Program-made: the position numbers and the translations under genes
Source of the DNA: Thelonectria olida
Lineage: Eukaryota; Ascomycota; Sordariomycetes; Hypocreales; Nectriaceae
DNA: 64,000 nucleotides
Direction: 5' to 3'
Assembly: GCA_020736575.1 (NCBI GenBank)
Contig: JAGPYM010000007.1
Location: 806,001-870,000, forward strand
Shown here: one piece after another, positions 38,001 through 50,167 of the stretch
Layout of the letters: each line of letters begins with the position of its first letter
Numbering within the stretch: the stretch's first letter is position 1
The notes under the pieces: model-generated
Told to the model about the DNA's origin: nothing
Seen by the model: only the letters and a program-made list of their open reading frames with translations
Database searches by the model: none

Positions 38001-41000
38001 GTATCTGTATCGTGTGTGTGACTGCCGTCGTCCGGAACGAGAGCGATCGCCAGCCTGAATTGCATTAGTCTCGTCCGCCTTGGTGAGCTGGCGCAGGTGG
38101 CATGGCACACGATGGATGGGCATGGCAGACAAGCCAGACTTGACTTGGTTTGGTGACCTGCAGCTCCCATCGTGAGCAAGCGAGCCCTTTGTTGCTCTTC
38201 TTTTTCTTCATGTCCCGTTGCAGAAGATGGATCGAGTCGGGAGTGGTTGAACTCGTCCGTCCGTTTTGCCGCCCATCATCATCAGCCTCAGCCCTCTTTA
38301 CGGGACCCATTGGAACTTTCTTGTTAGCAGGCAGCAGATGACCTCTCTGAGACACCACCTCCTCAGGTGTCGCTCCCTCCTGTCTTGTGAGGCAGACACA
38401 CACTCACACACACACATTCCACGCTTCAAACATCCAGCTGGCAATGGCGGGTTTTGAATGCCGGATGGCGGCTGGCCCAAGGGGGAACGGGATGCGGCGA
38501 GCGAGTGGATTGGGCGACGGGCGACGGACAGTGTGTGTGTGGGGAAAAAACCACTTCCACATCTTGGTCGGTGTTTGATGTGATGTGATACGCGCGAAGC
38601 GTTGCAGCCGTCCAGCAGTTGCTGCAGCCAATCCACCAAGCAAGATGCCGTAGCTTGGAGAACACACAAGTCGCTTGACCCCTCCAACCCCTCCCCTTTT
38701 CTGACCTGACGGAGTAGTGCGTAGCGTCCAGCAGCAGCAAGCATATACTGTGCGAGCGTATCTTTTGGAACATCCCACGAGGCTGTCTCTTACTGCTTAC
38801 TGCGTAGCAGGTGTTGTAGCAACTCCGTGACCTTGAGGGTTTGTACAGTTGTGCAATAGGCCCCCATCAGACCAGGGATGAACAAACATGGCTTCAAGAT
38901 TCATGAGGGCCCAGCTGTCAGACCTTAGCACGGCGCCTCTCCCCAAGAACTGAACTGTCCAAATCGAATCGATTCCGACCAGACATGCGACCGCAACCCA
39001 TCACCGAGGAACGAGAGGGAGACGGAAATCGCCAAGGTAACCAGCCCAGGGCCAGCAAAGCAGCCCAGGGCCATTGTCACCGGACCCCCCGAACATACAC
39101 ACACGCACAACAAACCTTGAAGTAGATCCGTCGTATCTTCATTTATTCGTTCAATATATTTTGATTGCTCGCCTACTGTATCTGAGGAGCGCGATCCTCC
39201 CCCTCGGTGATTTGACATTTGCCTGTTGACGTCGCCCATCGGCCGAGATTGGAACCGGTTTGGAGTTCGTCATGGGATTGTGAGCCTCGATGATTAGAGC
39301 AGGTCACCGACTGGATAAGATTACAAGATCCCCTATTTTTTGACGTCTCACCAGGGGAGCCGCCACCCCCATGTGAGATCATGCCCAGGGTTCTCTTCCT
39401 GCGCGGCGTTGTTGGAGAGGGGACCTGCGTTTTTCGCCTGACCAGTGCAGATCATGACTGGGCGTCCAACAAAGCGGTGTCCCATTTTCTGCGAGGAACT
39501 GGGGAGACGGCCTGGGCCTATCATCATGTGCGGCGGGACCTGCATGATTCGCTCTGCTTCCAAAGACACAGAGGGCACAACACAACCACGCATCCCTACG
39601 ATTGCATATGTAAAAGCGTGCTTTGGTTTTAGCTCCACGATGGACAACTCATCGATTTTTTTCTCCTCTTGCTGCATTCGCGGCGTCGAGCGCCCAATGA
39701 CGGAGCACAGTCCGCGGGAAGCGGACGAGGTTCACGACGGAGAATGGGACATGGCTAAGCGGCGCTCCCCCGAACCGGACAGGGAGAGAGAAAGGATGTG
39801 CAGTTCCTCTCGCATCTGGCAACTGCAAGTTGGATGAGAGGCGCAAATGTCCGCCACTGGCTCGAGTGGAGTCCGCGCAGCTCGGACTGTGTATTCGTAA
39901 TTGTTAGTTACTACGTAGAAGAGAATCTCTTGCTTCAGGTCCATGGTGTTGTTGCTGCTGCTTGCCTTGGACAGTGGAAATGTGTCGACCTGTGGGCGCG
40001 TGCCCCTGGACGGACCCTGGAGATGTGGGAAGTGTGAGTGGGCTTCGAGGTCAAGGCATGGACATGGGTATCTTGTGCCTGGCATGGCATGGCACTTGGC
40101 ACTGGCAACGGCGGGACAGAGCAGAATTCAATGAATACTCCGTGTGTATATTGCTTTGCAGAGAGATATGCACCTTGTTGAGAGGTAGTTAGAGGGTTGA
40201 TCGGGAAAACAAGGGAGGAGGAAGAACAGGGCCGTGGCCCAAAGATGACGAATGCGGAGAACGATGAGAGACTAAGTTATTCTGGAAAGAACGACTTGAG
40301 ACGCGGAGGAATTAATTACCAAGATGAGGAGGAGGAGGAGGATGATGATCTGAGTTGCTGGACAGGGAATGGGAATTATCCTTGGGGTATGCGGCGGTTG
40401 AAGAGATGACGAGAGCGGCCAAATGCCAGCAAGGCGGGCGATGAAGAGGCCGAGCGAAGTTGGTGCTGATGTTGGTGATGATTATAGAGGATGGAGTTGA
40501 GTGAGGCTGGTGTGCGCCCAAAGCATGCGTCGTGGTGGCTGTACTCGTGCCCATACTCACACTCGCACTGGAAGCCGTTGAATTGAGCCAGTCACGATCA
40601 AGGGCTCGAGTTATGCCGAGGCGGTTTGAACCAGTTCCGTCAGCCAGTCAGCTGGCGCCCAGCCCGGTTCAGCTATTAATTGACACACGAGTTCACCATC
40701 GAGCCACGAGGGAGCTAAAGTGAATACGTCGGCAGTTCACAATGAAACCGGTGATGATGGGAAGCTGCATTCCATACCGCAACGTGACTTATCCGTCCAT
40801 CTGCGACTCTAGAGGTATCCATGACGGCCAGCACATTGAGTAGCAACTCAAGGGTTAATTATGCATTTCTGAAATGGGCAGGTGAATGCCTCAAGCCGCC
40901 ATGTTCTTAGATGAAACGCTCCCCTCCGCCTGCCTGATGTCTGCCAAGGCTGGCAACTGGTCCAAGTGGCTTCCTTCAGGTCTCGAGTTCTTGTTCCAAT

Positions 41001-41843
41001 CTGCGACGGTCACGGGGCGGGGGCTGAGACTGCGGTAGGCAGGTACGTACTCCGGGCAGCCCACTTCCACCTTCAGGCGACCCACCAGGCTCCGACAGGG
41101 ATCTCAGTCCGTCACCGTCCGTGTGCCGTGTACCCAGTGTGCGTCCCTCGCAAATCGCACTGCCGCGTGCCCTCTCAACTCCATCCCCCTTCCCACCTTG
41201 GCCCAACCGTCAACTCCCACCAGGAGGTGGCGGCAGGCGGGTGGGCACTAGGAGAAGGGCTACCCACCATGCGGAGGGTCCCTTGCAAGGTCCCCTTGGC
41301 GGGCGGTAGGTACGTACATGGGGACGCACATGGACATGGGCACCTAATGAAGAAGAAGAGGAAGAGCCCATTTTCATACATATCCTCACACGCTGCCATT
41401 TCCCCCAGCCCATTGAAACAATCTCCTGTTCTTGAGCTCTCTCAACAACTTCATCCTACCCGTGAATTAAAGAGATCAACAGTCAGTACACGGGCGGTAC
41501 TTGACTTGACATTCTCTTCTTACTTCATTTCTTCTCTTCTTAACCGATACATCGTGTGATTCGCTCCTCTCGTTAGCTTCGTCCTCGAAACACTCATTCG
41601 CGAGCGCGCACCCCCCTTCCTCGTTTTCCGATTCAACCCATTCGCATTCCTCTCACTTCTCCTTCTTTGTCCTTCTCGACGACAAACGGAGCACTCTTCC
41701 AATAATCCAGGTCCAGCCTCCTCTTTTTGTCTGACTTGTGTGTCTGTTGTCTGAGTTGAGAGTCCCTCCCTCAGAGCAGACCCAAGACACAGAACAAGGT
41801 CTCGCTCCCACGCAAGGGAATCCAATATCGTGCCCGACCCGCC
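32094..41843. other. 9.7-kb gene-less region
   Basis: I found no convincing protein gene here. All frames are short (130 codons or fewer), overlap on both strands and lack domain motifs, and no tRNA, rRNA or transposon ends were seen. Short simple repeats include a CA-rich run near 38396-38420, an A-run near 35630 and (GA)n near 37160. The last 400 bp before 41844 is CT-rich and probably a promoter/leader for the gene there. It may hold long regulatory sequence or non-coding transcripts. Confidence 0.5.
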
Positions 41844-43019
41844 ATGTCTCGCTCTGTCACAACTGAACAGCCCATGATTCGCTCAAGGGAACACGCACAC
41901 GTTAATGAGTCCAAGCCCACGCGGGGTCTCTCAGAACACCCTCTTATAGACTCGCTTCCCTCCTCGCCTTCCCTCTACTCTGACGACCTCGACGACGAGA
42001 ACCCCCGATCACACATTGACACTATGATTCCTACCAAGACTACAGCCGACAAGGCTCCCGCCCTACCTGAGAAGAGCGCTCGCCGCGCCTCGAGAATGCT
42101 CGACGGCATCCTCTCTGTCAAGCTGCCCTCTGGAGACCAGCAGCCTCCCCTCTCTACACAAACCGCCCCTCATGCCGTCTACCTTTCCTCCGAAGAGGAT
42201 GCTTCCTCCTCCGCCGACGACTTCTCCGACTTTGAGTGCGAGTCTAGCAGCGAGGAATCTCAAAAGTCTTCCATCCGACGAGGTAGCCAGGAGGACACTG
42301 CCCGAGTAGTCTCTGTCATCTTCTCTGGAAAGCCCAGCATTGTCGACCTCCCCCGACGATCCATGTCTCCTAGCAGCAGCAGCAGCGTGAGCGACACTTC
42401 TTCCCGACCTCCTAGCCGGCTTCGCAGAACCTCTACCATGCCCATCATTGACCACCGCCGAGCCTCCATTTGCGTTTCTCCCTCAAGGTCCTCCGTCATT
42501 TCTACCTCATCCGTCTCACACCCTCCCCGAACAAGCAGCATGCTCCCTAGCAGTCGATTGGTGAAGCAGAAGCCACTGTTCCTCAACATCGATCCCTTTG
42601 CCAAGCAGGAGGAGCCAGAAGAAGAGAAGCGACCCAAGACGCCCACTGGCGTGTTTAAGCGGACACTCAGCCTGGTTAGAAAGCGCAGCCGTCCTACCCT
42701 CAACACACACTACTCATCACTATCCCGTGACAACCTATCCAACATGCTATCACCGCACCACATGGAGCAGGTCCGCGAGGAGTCGACTCCCGAGTCGGCA
42801 CCCGCGCCCAAAACTGCTCCTGCTGCTGCTCCCCGGCCAGTCAGCCGAGGTCCCGTCACCTACCACGAAATTGTCAACTCTGCTAAGCGAAGAGCTCAGA
42901 CGACGCCCATGTCACCCATCTCCCCCATGTCAGAGCCCCCGGCGTCACCCATGACTCCCAACGGCACCCGTCATCGTCTACGCTTCTCATCCGCTCGGCG
43001 GCGGAGCATCAAGGCGTGA
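41844..43019 (+). CDS. Uncharacterised disordered Ser-rich protein
   Basis: Single-exon frame of 391 aa starting MSRSVTTEQPM. Coding use looks real: consistent fungal codon choice, and clear blocks separated by disorder. Blocks include KSARRASRMLDGILSVKLPS, YLSSEEDASSSADDFSDFE, a short hydrophobic strand-like ARVVSVIFSGKPSIVDLP, KQKPLFLNIDPF, GVFKRTLSLVRKRSRPTLN and PVTYHEIVNSAKRRA. Many RRxS and SP/TP sites suggest phosphorylation by basophilic and proline-directed kinases. The basic C-terminus (RHRLRFSSARRRSIKA) could be a nuclear targeting signal. I recognise no catalytic or DNA-binding domain. The gene stands alone between 9.7 kb and nearly 4 kb of apparently empty DNA. Function unknown. 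Confidence 0.75.
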   Translation: MSRSVTTEQPMIRSREHAHVNESKPTRGLSEHPLIDSLPSSPSLYSDDLDDENPRSHIDTMIPTKTTADKAPALPEKSARRASRMLDGILSVKLPSGDQQPPLSTQTAPHAVYLSSEEDASSSADDFSDFECESSSEESQKSSIRRGSQEDTARVVSVIFSGKPSIVDLPRRSMSPSSSSSVSDTSSRPPSRLRRTSTMPIIDHRRASICVSPSRSSVISTSSVSHPPRTSSMLPSSRLVKQKPLFLNIDPFAKQEEPEEEKRPKTPTGVFKRTLSLVRKRSRPTLNTHYSSLSRDNLSNMLSPHHMEQVREESTPESAPAPKTAPAAAPRPVSRGPVTYHEIVNSAKRRAQTTPMSPISPMSEPPASPMTPNGTRHRLRFSSARRRSIKA

Positions 43020-46000
43020 GCACCTTGATTGATACGTTGATCCTCTCTTCTAAGAATGACGCGAATGTTCTGCTTGTATGACGTTTCACGACTGGGTCTG
43101 ACATTACTATACCCTGGGACTGGTGTTACACGGCTTACCATCGACATCCTTCTTCTCTTCTCTTCTCTTCTGGTTTTTTTTTTGTTAGGGCTTTTGGGAA
43201 GCAGGTTTTACGGCGCAGGCTTCATTGTTTCTCTATTTTTGCTTTGTTTGGTGGAACTCGGACGGATACAAAATGATGCGGCGTTCTCGATGCTCTTTCT
43301 GGACTATGACTACTTGGTTGTCTTTGGGTTTATTTTTGGCGTTCACACGGCATATACGCACACGCACTTACACGCACACCTTTACCGCCTGGCAGTGGCG
43401 AAGTACTCTCGTTTTTATTCATAATGGGGCCAATGTCGCAGACAGACGACTTGGCCATGGAAGGGGGAACAAGGCATCCGGTTGCACACAAAGAGTTTTA
43501 TGGGATCGGACAAAGATTAGCTATTACTCTCTCTCGTTTTGCAGACGCAATTCCTAACACGGACATGATTTGTTGCTCGTTCCCACATTGATTCTTTCTC
43601 TCTCCTTGCATTACATGACTGGTGACTTGCATGCGCGTGCATCTTTGTGAAACATTATCATTTCGGTCGACGACTAAGGACGGATGCGGAAGGGGGGGTT
43701 TCCTTTGTGGCATTGTGCCATGTTTAGTTCGTTTCCGTGTCGTCGGGACGGTTGCGTGTGTGCGCTCGATGTGTTGAGCGTCGTTGTCCGTCTGTCAATG
43801 TCAAAGTCAGGCCGAGCAAGGGCACAGACTGTGCGATCAAAGCGTCGACTTGACCGGGATGGCACCAGCGGGATGGAAATTAGACTCGAGAAGAGCGCTC
43901 TTCTCCTGATTCACTTTGATTTGTTTTTACGAAAACTAAAATAAAATAAAATACAAAGCACACAGCCTCGCTCTAGGTACCTAGGTAAATCTGAGATCAA
44001 ACGGCGGTTCTAGGTGGAAAAAGAAAGCAGAGACATTTTGAGTGTGGAGGTTGCGAATTGATCTCCAGGTCTAGAATTGGACGAGAGAAGCTGCTCGATT
44101 GGATGATGGGTTCGTCCAAAGATGGGATGGACGAGAATGAGGTGTGTTGCTGCTTTGGGCAATGGGAGGTCGGGGCCAAGACTCAGGTGACTCTTGGAGG
44201 AGACGGAGGGTTACATTGGGGAGGTCACCGTGGGACAAGATATTAGGAAGGGCACTGGATTGGCATTGACACTGACACTGACAATGTGGTGACTTATGTC
44301 ATCCCGTCTGTCTACCTATCCAGTGATGTTCTCGATTTATCCAACACTATCGACGGCATCTAATGCAAACCACGGCCCTCGCGGCATTATTGGCCCAGCC
44401 ACTTCCGTTGCATTGCATCAGATCAACATCACCACCACCCATAGCACAGCCAACTCGCCAACGTTCTTCCTCTTCAAGCCTCACCGCTTCAATCGTTCCA
44501 GCCACCCAGCAAACGTCTTTTGCAAAAAAAGGAAAAGGGACAGCAAAATGTAAACGCCAGCTTTTCCAACGCTCTGGAGAGCTACCGTTCGCGCCGGGAC
44601 CCGGGACGGACGAAGCTAATCGAAGGGGAGATTAACTCTGCGGTGGAGAGGTACCTGCCTCAAACGTTCAACACTGTACTTCCCGTCCGCAACTGCTCTC
44701 TTCCAGAAGGAAGGAAATGCCCCGACACCTTGTGGCAATTGCCTCGACACGGTGCTTTCCAGCTCCTTGGGACTTCCGACCACTTCAGCCTCGCCGTTGC
44801 TGGGTTTGGGATTTGGCGGTGAGCAAAGGTTGGTGATTCATCTGTCAATTGTGGCATCTTGCTTTATTCACCGACACCAATTCATCCCTCCGTCCGTCGC
44901 GACATTGCTCGCTGCACTCTATCCAAATCAGCGCCCAACATGCGGACACAATTATTCGTATCTTGAAGAGAGATTTGTTACTCATCCTCCATCTGTCTGC
45001 AACTCACAACACCTCGTAAAAGGCCCGCTTTCCCTTCCCCCTTACAGCCAGTGCTATTACATGAGATTCAATCTCCACACCATGGATCAAATCATCAAAC
45101 TGTGCGGGGACCGAATCGGCCGTTTTGATGACGTTTCGGGCTTTGCTTCAACCTACGGCTACTCTAGTTAGTCGGTGGCGTTTGTTATATCACGGGCACC
45201 AACTCCTTCTAGCTTGTCGATCCAGGGGTAGAAGGCTACGAGGCAGACTGGCTTGTCGGTGAGGCTTCGCTCGAGCGATCATCGTTCAATTGACTTACCG
45301 TGCAGATGCAACCGCGATTGACTGACAGGCATATCGTCATACCCCCTTTTGACTCGACTCCGGCCGGATGCATCCCAACGTGAAGGTGTCTCAGCCCTGA
45401 CGCAAACGTCGAATCCAGCTGAGACACGGCTGCGAAGACTGCATCCAACACACAGTGTTCGCACCTCGAGGCCGTCGCCATCTCAGCTTCGACTTCTCGT
45501 ATCCGTGCATATTGTCTTGCATCATCTCCAGGCCGTCTCCCTGAAGACGAACATGAGGAGAATGGACGCCACTGTTTGGCATAGATGGCGGACATCGACT
45601 TGACTCCAGATGACGGACTGGTTTCCGCTTCAGCTCGTCGTACATTGAGTGCAATACGCACGCTGCGGGGAGTCTACGAATGCCTCGTCTGTCTCTTACA
45701 ATCGAAGCAATGCACTGTGAGGACTCTGCCAGCGGGGAATTCATCTGCAGCAGTCCTTGTCTGCCCCCAGCTTTGGTGGCGGCGATCCCCCTCTCTCCTA
45801 GTCGTCAACGGGAAGATGGATCATGGGCCACGGAGCATCGGGCAAGAGGGACCGGCTATCACCATTTCTTTTTCAACCAGGGGGAAAAAGGAACAATGCA
45901 ACAGACAGTCGCACCTCCATGTAGGTAGTTGCTTGGTTGACCAACCATTTCGTGTCGAGTCATCGTCCAACAGCAGTCGGATATCTGCACTCGATCGAGA

Positions 46001-46799
46001 AACGAACAATACACCACGACAAGACCACAAAAACAACAGCCATCATCCCAGCTGTCCGATGTGGATTCTCCGGGTCTAGAACAGATCAGATCTCAGGTGA
46101 AAGGAAGATTTGAGGGGATAAATTGACGTGCGACGAGGATTCTATTCCTACATATGTAGGGAAATTTATTACAAAAGTTTATTAGAAAAATTACTACCCA
46201 TATTGACCATGCACCTCTCCAACATGTGTGCATCCTCACTTACTCAATCCTCGCGTTGTTTAATACTGTATTGTTACTTGACACCTGCAAAGGAGCCAAC
46301 TAAATCGAACGTGCCATAGCCTGGCTCAAGCTCGAGAATGGCGTGCAGGCGAATCAAGACAGGGACAGGTCCAAGGGTTGAGCCGAGCGCCCTGCGCCGC
46401 CTATGCCGCTGCCGCATGTTGAGACTATGGATCGAGGCTGTGTGTTCTGGCCGTGTTAAACCGAGGCCGAGATTTGGGGATCCCGTGTTGGCTTCCTGAT
46501 TCGAGCTGTTGGTGAAATATTTGCCATGTTGGTGTCGGCGAGACGACCTTGTCGACCAACAACTCTCGCATCTGTAGCCATAATCGGTTGCGTCGACCGC
46601 AAGGATGCGCCCCGGGATGATAAAGACACATAACTCTACAGGACACATCAGACCGCTCAACGAGAGGCCCTCTCATCATGTGCGCCTTTGAGATATACTC
46701 TGTGGCCAACCCTGCGCTTTCCGTGGACTTAGCAACTTGAACTATGCTTGAGACAGCGCATGGCATTCCCAAACATGGAAAGAGACTGGAACTTCAAGC
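43020..46799. other. Intergenic region downstream of the disordered-protein gene
   Basis: About 3.8 kb. The first 500 bp probably includes a long 3' UTR, with CT repeats (43145-43170) and a T-run. TAGGTACC with flanking CTAGG occurs at 43973-43986. Minus-strand frames at 45236-45661 and 46274-46772 look vaguely protein-like but match no family I know. No gene is called. Confidence 0.5.
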
Positions 46800-47215
46800 A
46801 ATGTGCCAACTACAAGGCCTGGAAAGACTCTCTGCATCCCCAGCTGGGATATATACGACTGGGCCAGGCAAGGCTATGTAACGTGCTCCTTCCCCCCCTT
46901 CTGTTTATCAAGAACCCAACCGCCTGTACATCACGGCAAACTTTCTCAAGATAGTGTACAATGGGATTAATATAGTCGTGGCTTTCCGCTGATATACGAA
47001 TACGCCTCTCTCTATGTGAGTTGCCATCTTCGATTTGCCCCTCCACCCAAACAAGCGAGGCGTGGTGATATCGTCTCGAGGCAAGACATTCACCAGGCCC
47101 ATGGCCATAGAAAGCGTCTACCTTAGATGCGACAGGGCTGAGATCTCTCAAGACATGCACAACTCCGTGACTGGGTTGACCTGCAATTAGTTGGCTGACA
47201 ATTCGCTCGCTTGAT
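46800..47215 (-). pseudogene. Probable decayed cytochrome P450 fragment (C-terminal part)
   Basis: Reading the minus strand, pieces in different frames line up in the order expected for the C-terminal half of a fungal fatty-acid/alkane-hydroxylase-type P450: a post-ExxR-like HVLRDLSPVASKV, a CLGGGANR segment where the family has GGG-DG, then GVFVYQRKATTILIPLYTIL resembling the PVFVPKGT...Y..HR region, then a PSRIYPSWG segment where the haem Cys loop would be. The Cys is replaced and at least two frame changes interrupt it. No ATG-led intact frame exists and the N-terminal half was not found. This is hand pattern-matching without alignment and may be wrong; a translated search would decide it. 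Confidence 0.35.
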
Positions 47216-47831
47216 GGGGCTAGTTCGAGATACTGAACAGAAACGAGGGATATTCTCCAGATGCCATTGAGTCATATGTTCTAACACGAGAGAGACTAGG
47301 CCTTTGGATGCATGTGTTGCGGCGTCCTGTTCGAGTGCAGTCGAGGGCATAGGCAACCCGTGCGACTACTAGCGCTCTCAAGTGAAAGCCCACTCGGGTC
47401 CAAAGTTGGACAAACTTGGTTCCAAGTCTGGATACGGACGCACGAATTACATCAAGTGGCCTGAGTAACGGTGTTATTAAAGGAGCAACCGTAGTCATCT
47501 TCATGAACGACTTCATATCTTCTGCACCGAGCATTGGTTGAGCGTCTGTCACTTAGCAACTTGTATTACACGACCCACGGCCTAAATGCACGCATCTAAC
47601 GACTTATTAAACAGCTCCCTATCAAACCGCCAAACGTATCAACAGGAACAGGGCAAATGTACCATGCGGATGAACAGGCAACACCAGGCATCAGATGCAG
47701 TTTTGCTTCCCGGGACGGCAAATCCAATCCTCCTCTTTCCCTCCAACTGTAATAGACATGATAAATAAGAAATGATTCTCCCCAACTAATTGGTCTGATT
47801 CAAGGTGTCGAGTGATGCTTGAGGCCCACCA
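47216..47831. other. Intergenic region downstream of GSY1
   Basis: About 620 bp, holding the GSY1 3' region. A 110-codon minus-strand frame (47220-47552) reads into the P450-like relic but shows no clear domain; it could be more of the same decayed gene or chance. Confidence 0.4.
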
Positions 47832-50167
47832 CTACTGGGTGCCGTTCAGGGGGACGTTGTCCGAGGGGCTTTGAGGAATAGGCTGCTTGGTTCGGAGCGT
47901 CAAGGGGAAAGGGTACTCATCGGGGTCCTCCTCCTCACTGAAAAATGTTAGCATATTGTCCGATTCTAAAATACGAGCGAATTATACTTACGGAAGCTTC
48001 CAGGCGACATAGTCCTCAGTGTTGAGGCCCTCGTGGCTTTCCTGAAGGCTGGCAAAGTCACCAGGCGTCATCATACCAGTTCGGTCCCGCGGCGAGCCGG
48101 GCACGGAGAAGGGTCGAGAGATCTTCTGCTCGACGCCGGGGATGAAGTCCTCTTCCTCATCGCCCGTGAAGGATGTCGGATAGGCTCGGCGGAGGGCCAA
48201 TTGCCGGGCCTTAACGTATTCCATACCCATCCGCTTCCAGTCCAGGAGATCACTTAGGCGTTCCGTGCGATTTCGCTGGTTGATGCGCTGGCGGCGACTC
48301 TTTGCGCAAAAGTCGAACATGAAAGACGTCAGCTGGTTGACAGAGTCATCGACACCCTTGGTGCGGCGGTCCACAATGTAGATTCCGTAATCGCTCGAGT
48401 TCTCGATGAGCTCCTCCATGTAGCAACCAAATCCAGACAGGTTGGTGGTGATGCTTGGGACGCCCATAACAGTACACTCGGCGGGAGTGTATCCCCAGGG
48501 CTCGTAGTAAGAAGAGAAGACACCCAAGTGGCAGCCTCGGACGAAGTCGTCGTAGTCGAGGGGGAGGACGGGGTTCGCGGAGTTGAGGAACTCGGGGTGG
48601 AAGACGACCTTGACTCGGTCCGTGGGATCGTTGAACAGCTGCACGCGTCTGATCTGGTTCAAGACGGGGTCCTCGTGATCGTTGATCATGTTGTGAGTGA
48701 CAATTGGGGGCAGGCCGTGACGCTTCATGGCGAAGAGGCGACGACGGAGCAGAACTCGATCCTGAGCAGAAATGAGCTCCTTCTCATCAGGCATTGGGTC
48801 ACCCTCGTGCCACTTGAGAGATCGCTCAAAGATACGTCGTCCGATGCTCTGCTCGATGACATGAGTGGTGTCCCGGAGAGACTTGATAACGGCTTGGCCC
48901 TTGAGGGCCTCCACAGTTAGCGAGGTAGTCTGGGCGGGCATGATGATGAAGGCCACCACGGTTGTCTTGCTTCCAGCTGACTTGAGGCGGTGGTTGAGGC
49001 GGGCTAGAGACTCGATGAACATGTCAACACCCTTATTCCGGAACTCGTATCGGCCAGCGGTGAAGAAGTAGAGGGTGTTATCGGGTTCGAAATCGTAGTG
49101 TCCGTAGAAGTGGCCTCGAACAAAGTCATGAATCTTCTCCTTGGCTTGCTGGTGGAGATTTTGGAATTCGTGGACGGCAGAGAACTTGGTAACGTTGAGA
49201 CCATTGGGCAGAACACCATCGGGCTTGCGTTTTAGCAAGTGCTCGGACTCGAAGGCAGTAATATGGGAAACAGTGGTGAAGACGTCGCAAGCGTGGGCAG
49301 CAGCTCGTTCAATGCAGTATCGGTGGTAAATTCCTCGCTTTCCAGCCTCGGCGTCGACATCGAACCATTGGAGGTTGTTGTAGAAGTCCACTGAACCGGC
49401 GCAAAGGTATCGACCAAGGAGGGTAGCATGGGTGGTGAAGATGGTTGTCACATCGATCCGACGCTTCTTGCAGAGAGGCAAAGCGACACCAGCTAACCAC
49501 TCGTGGAAGTGGGCAATGACGGCCTTCTTCTTCTCGTGAACAACAAACTACCAAACAATTAGTTGATGTGCCGGAAGTAAATTGCGGCATGCCTACCTCT
49601 CCCAGGAACCAGGCGACCAAGTATCCGAAGACAATGGCTTCGTTGGTCTCGTCATCACCGGGGGGCGATGGGATGCTAGCCACGTTCCATAGATCCGTCT
49701 TCCAGTCATTGACGTGCCCATAAGCGGTCTTGGTGTCAAACAAAAGCACTCTAGGAGCGCCCTCGATGAGCCACCGGCCGTAGAGAATGCCGATTCCTCG
49801 GTCCCTCATGGACTGAATCGTTGCGGCGATTTCGGGGTTCGTGGGCTCCATCTCTTCCACCTCGACAGCAGCCTACATTTGTTAGGATGCCAAAATAATA
49901 GAACGAATTCAATGAAGAACATACCGATTGGTGGTTGAGGGGACCGATCAAGGTGTAGCGGTCGCCATATTCAGCTGTCGTGACTGGAGCTTTGGACTTG
50001 ATGACAGAGTAGATACCACCAACTGCATTGGAGTCGGGTTAGCAGGGTTAGAGCAAGGAGACGAATTTGCTTGGAATCTCACCTCGATGAGCTACCTCGG
50101 TGGCAATTTCAAAGAGCAAATGGCTCTTGATGTCGCGCGTCGGCGTTTGCTCGCCGTTGGATCCCAT
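47832..50167 (-). CDS. GSY1: Glycogen synthase (GT3 family)
   Basis: Transfers glucose from UDP-glucose to the growing alpha-1,4-glucan of glycogen in the cytosol. Exons 50167-50083, 50022-49925, 49872-49597, 49547-47992 and 47937-47832 give 706 aa, the normal eukaryotic GT3 length. N-terminal nucleotide-binding loop [13 protein letters not shown]; central AHFHEWLAG and [15 protein letters not shown]; the E-x7-E motif [10 protein letters not shown] near residue 500, followed by [13 protein letters not shown]. The arginine cluster [18 protein letters not shown] fits the glucose-6-phosphate allosteric site. The C-terminal tail carries Ser/Thr-Pro sites ([24 protein letters not shown]) expected to be inhibitory phosphorylation sites. 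Two AGGGGGAAAT copies lie just upstream (separate entry), suggesting stress control. Confidence 0.97.

Noticed and set aside
38390..38425. CA-rich dinucleotide run considered as a repeat-array element
   Set aside because: A short ordinary microsatellite with no spacer structure; not CRISPR or a transposon end.
45236..45744. Minus-strand frames with coding-like stretches (REVEAEMATASRCEHC)
   Set aside because: No family recognised, overlapping alternative frames of equal length and no splice structure found.
47220..47552. Minus-strand frame with TTVAPLITPLLRPL, vaguely like the C-terminus of short-chain dehydrogenases
   Set aside because: The resemblance is limited to a few hydrophobic residues; no cofactor or catalytic motif is present.
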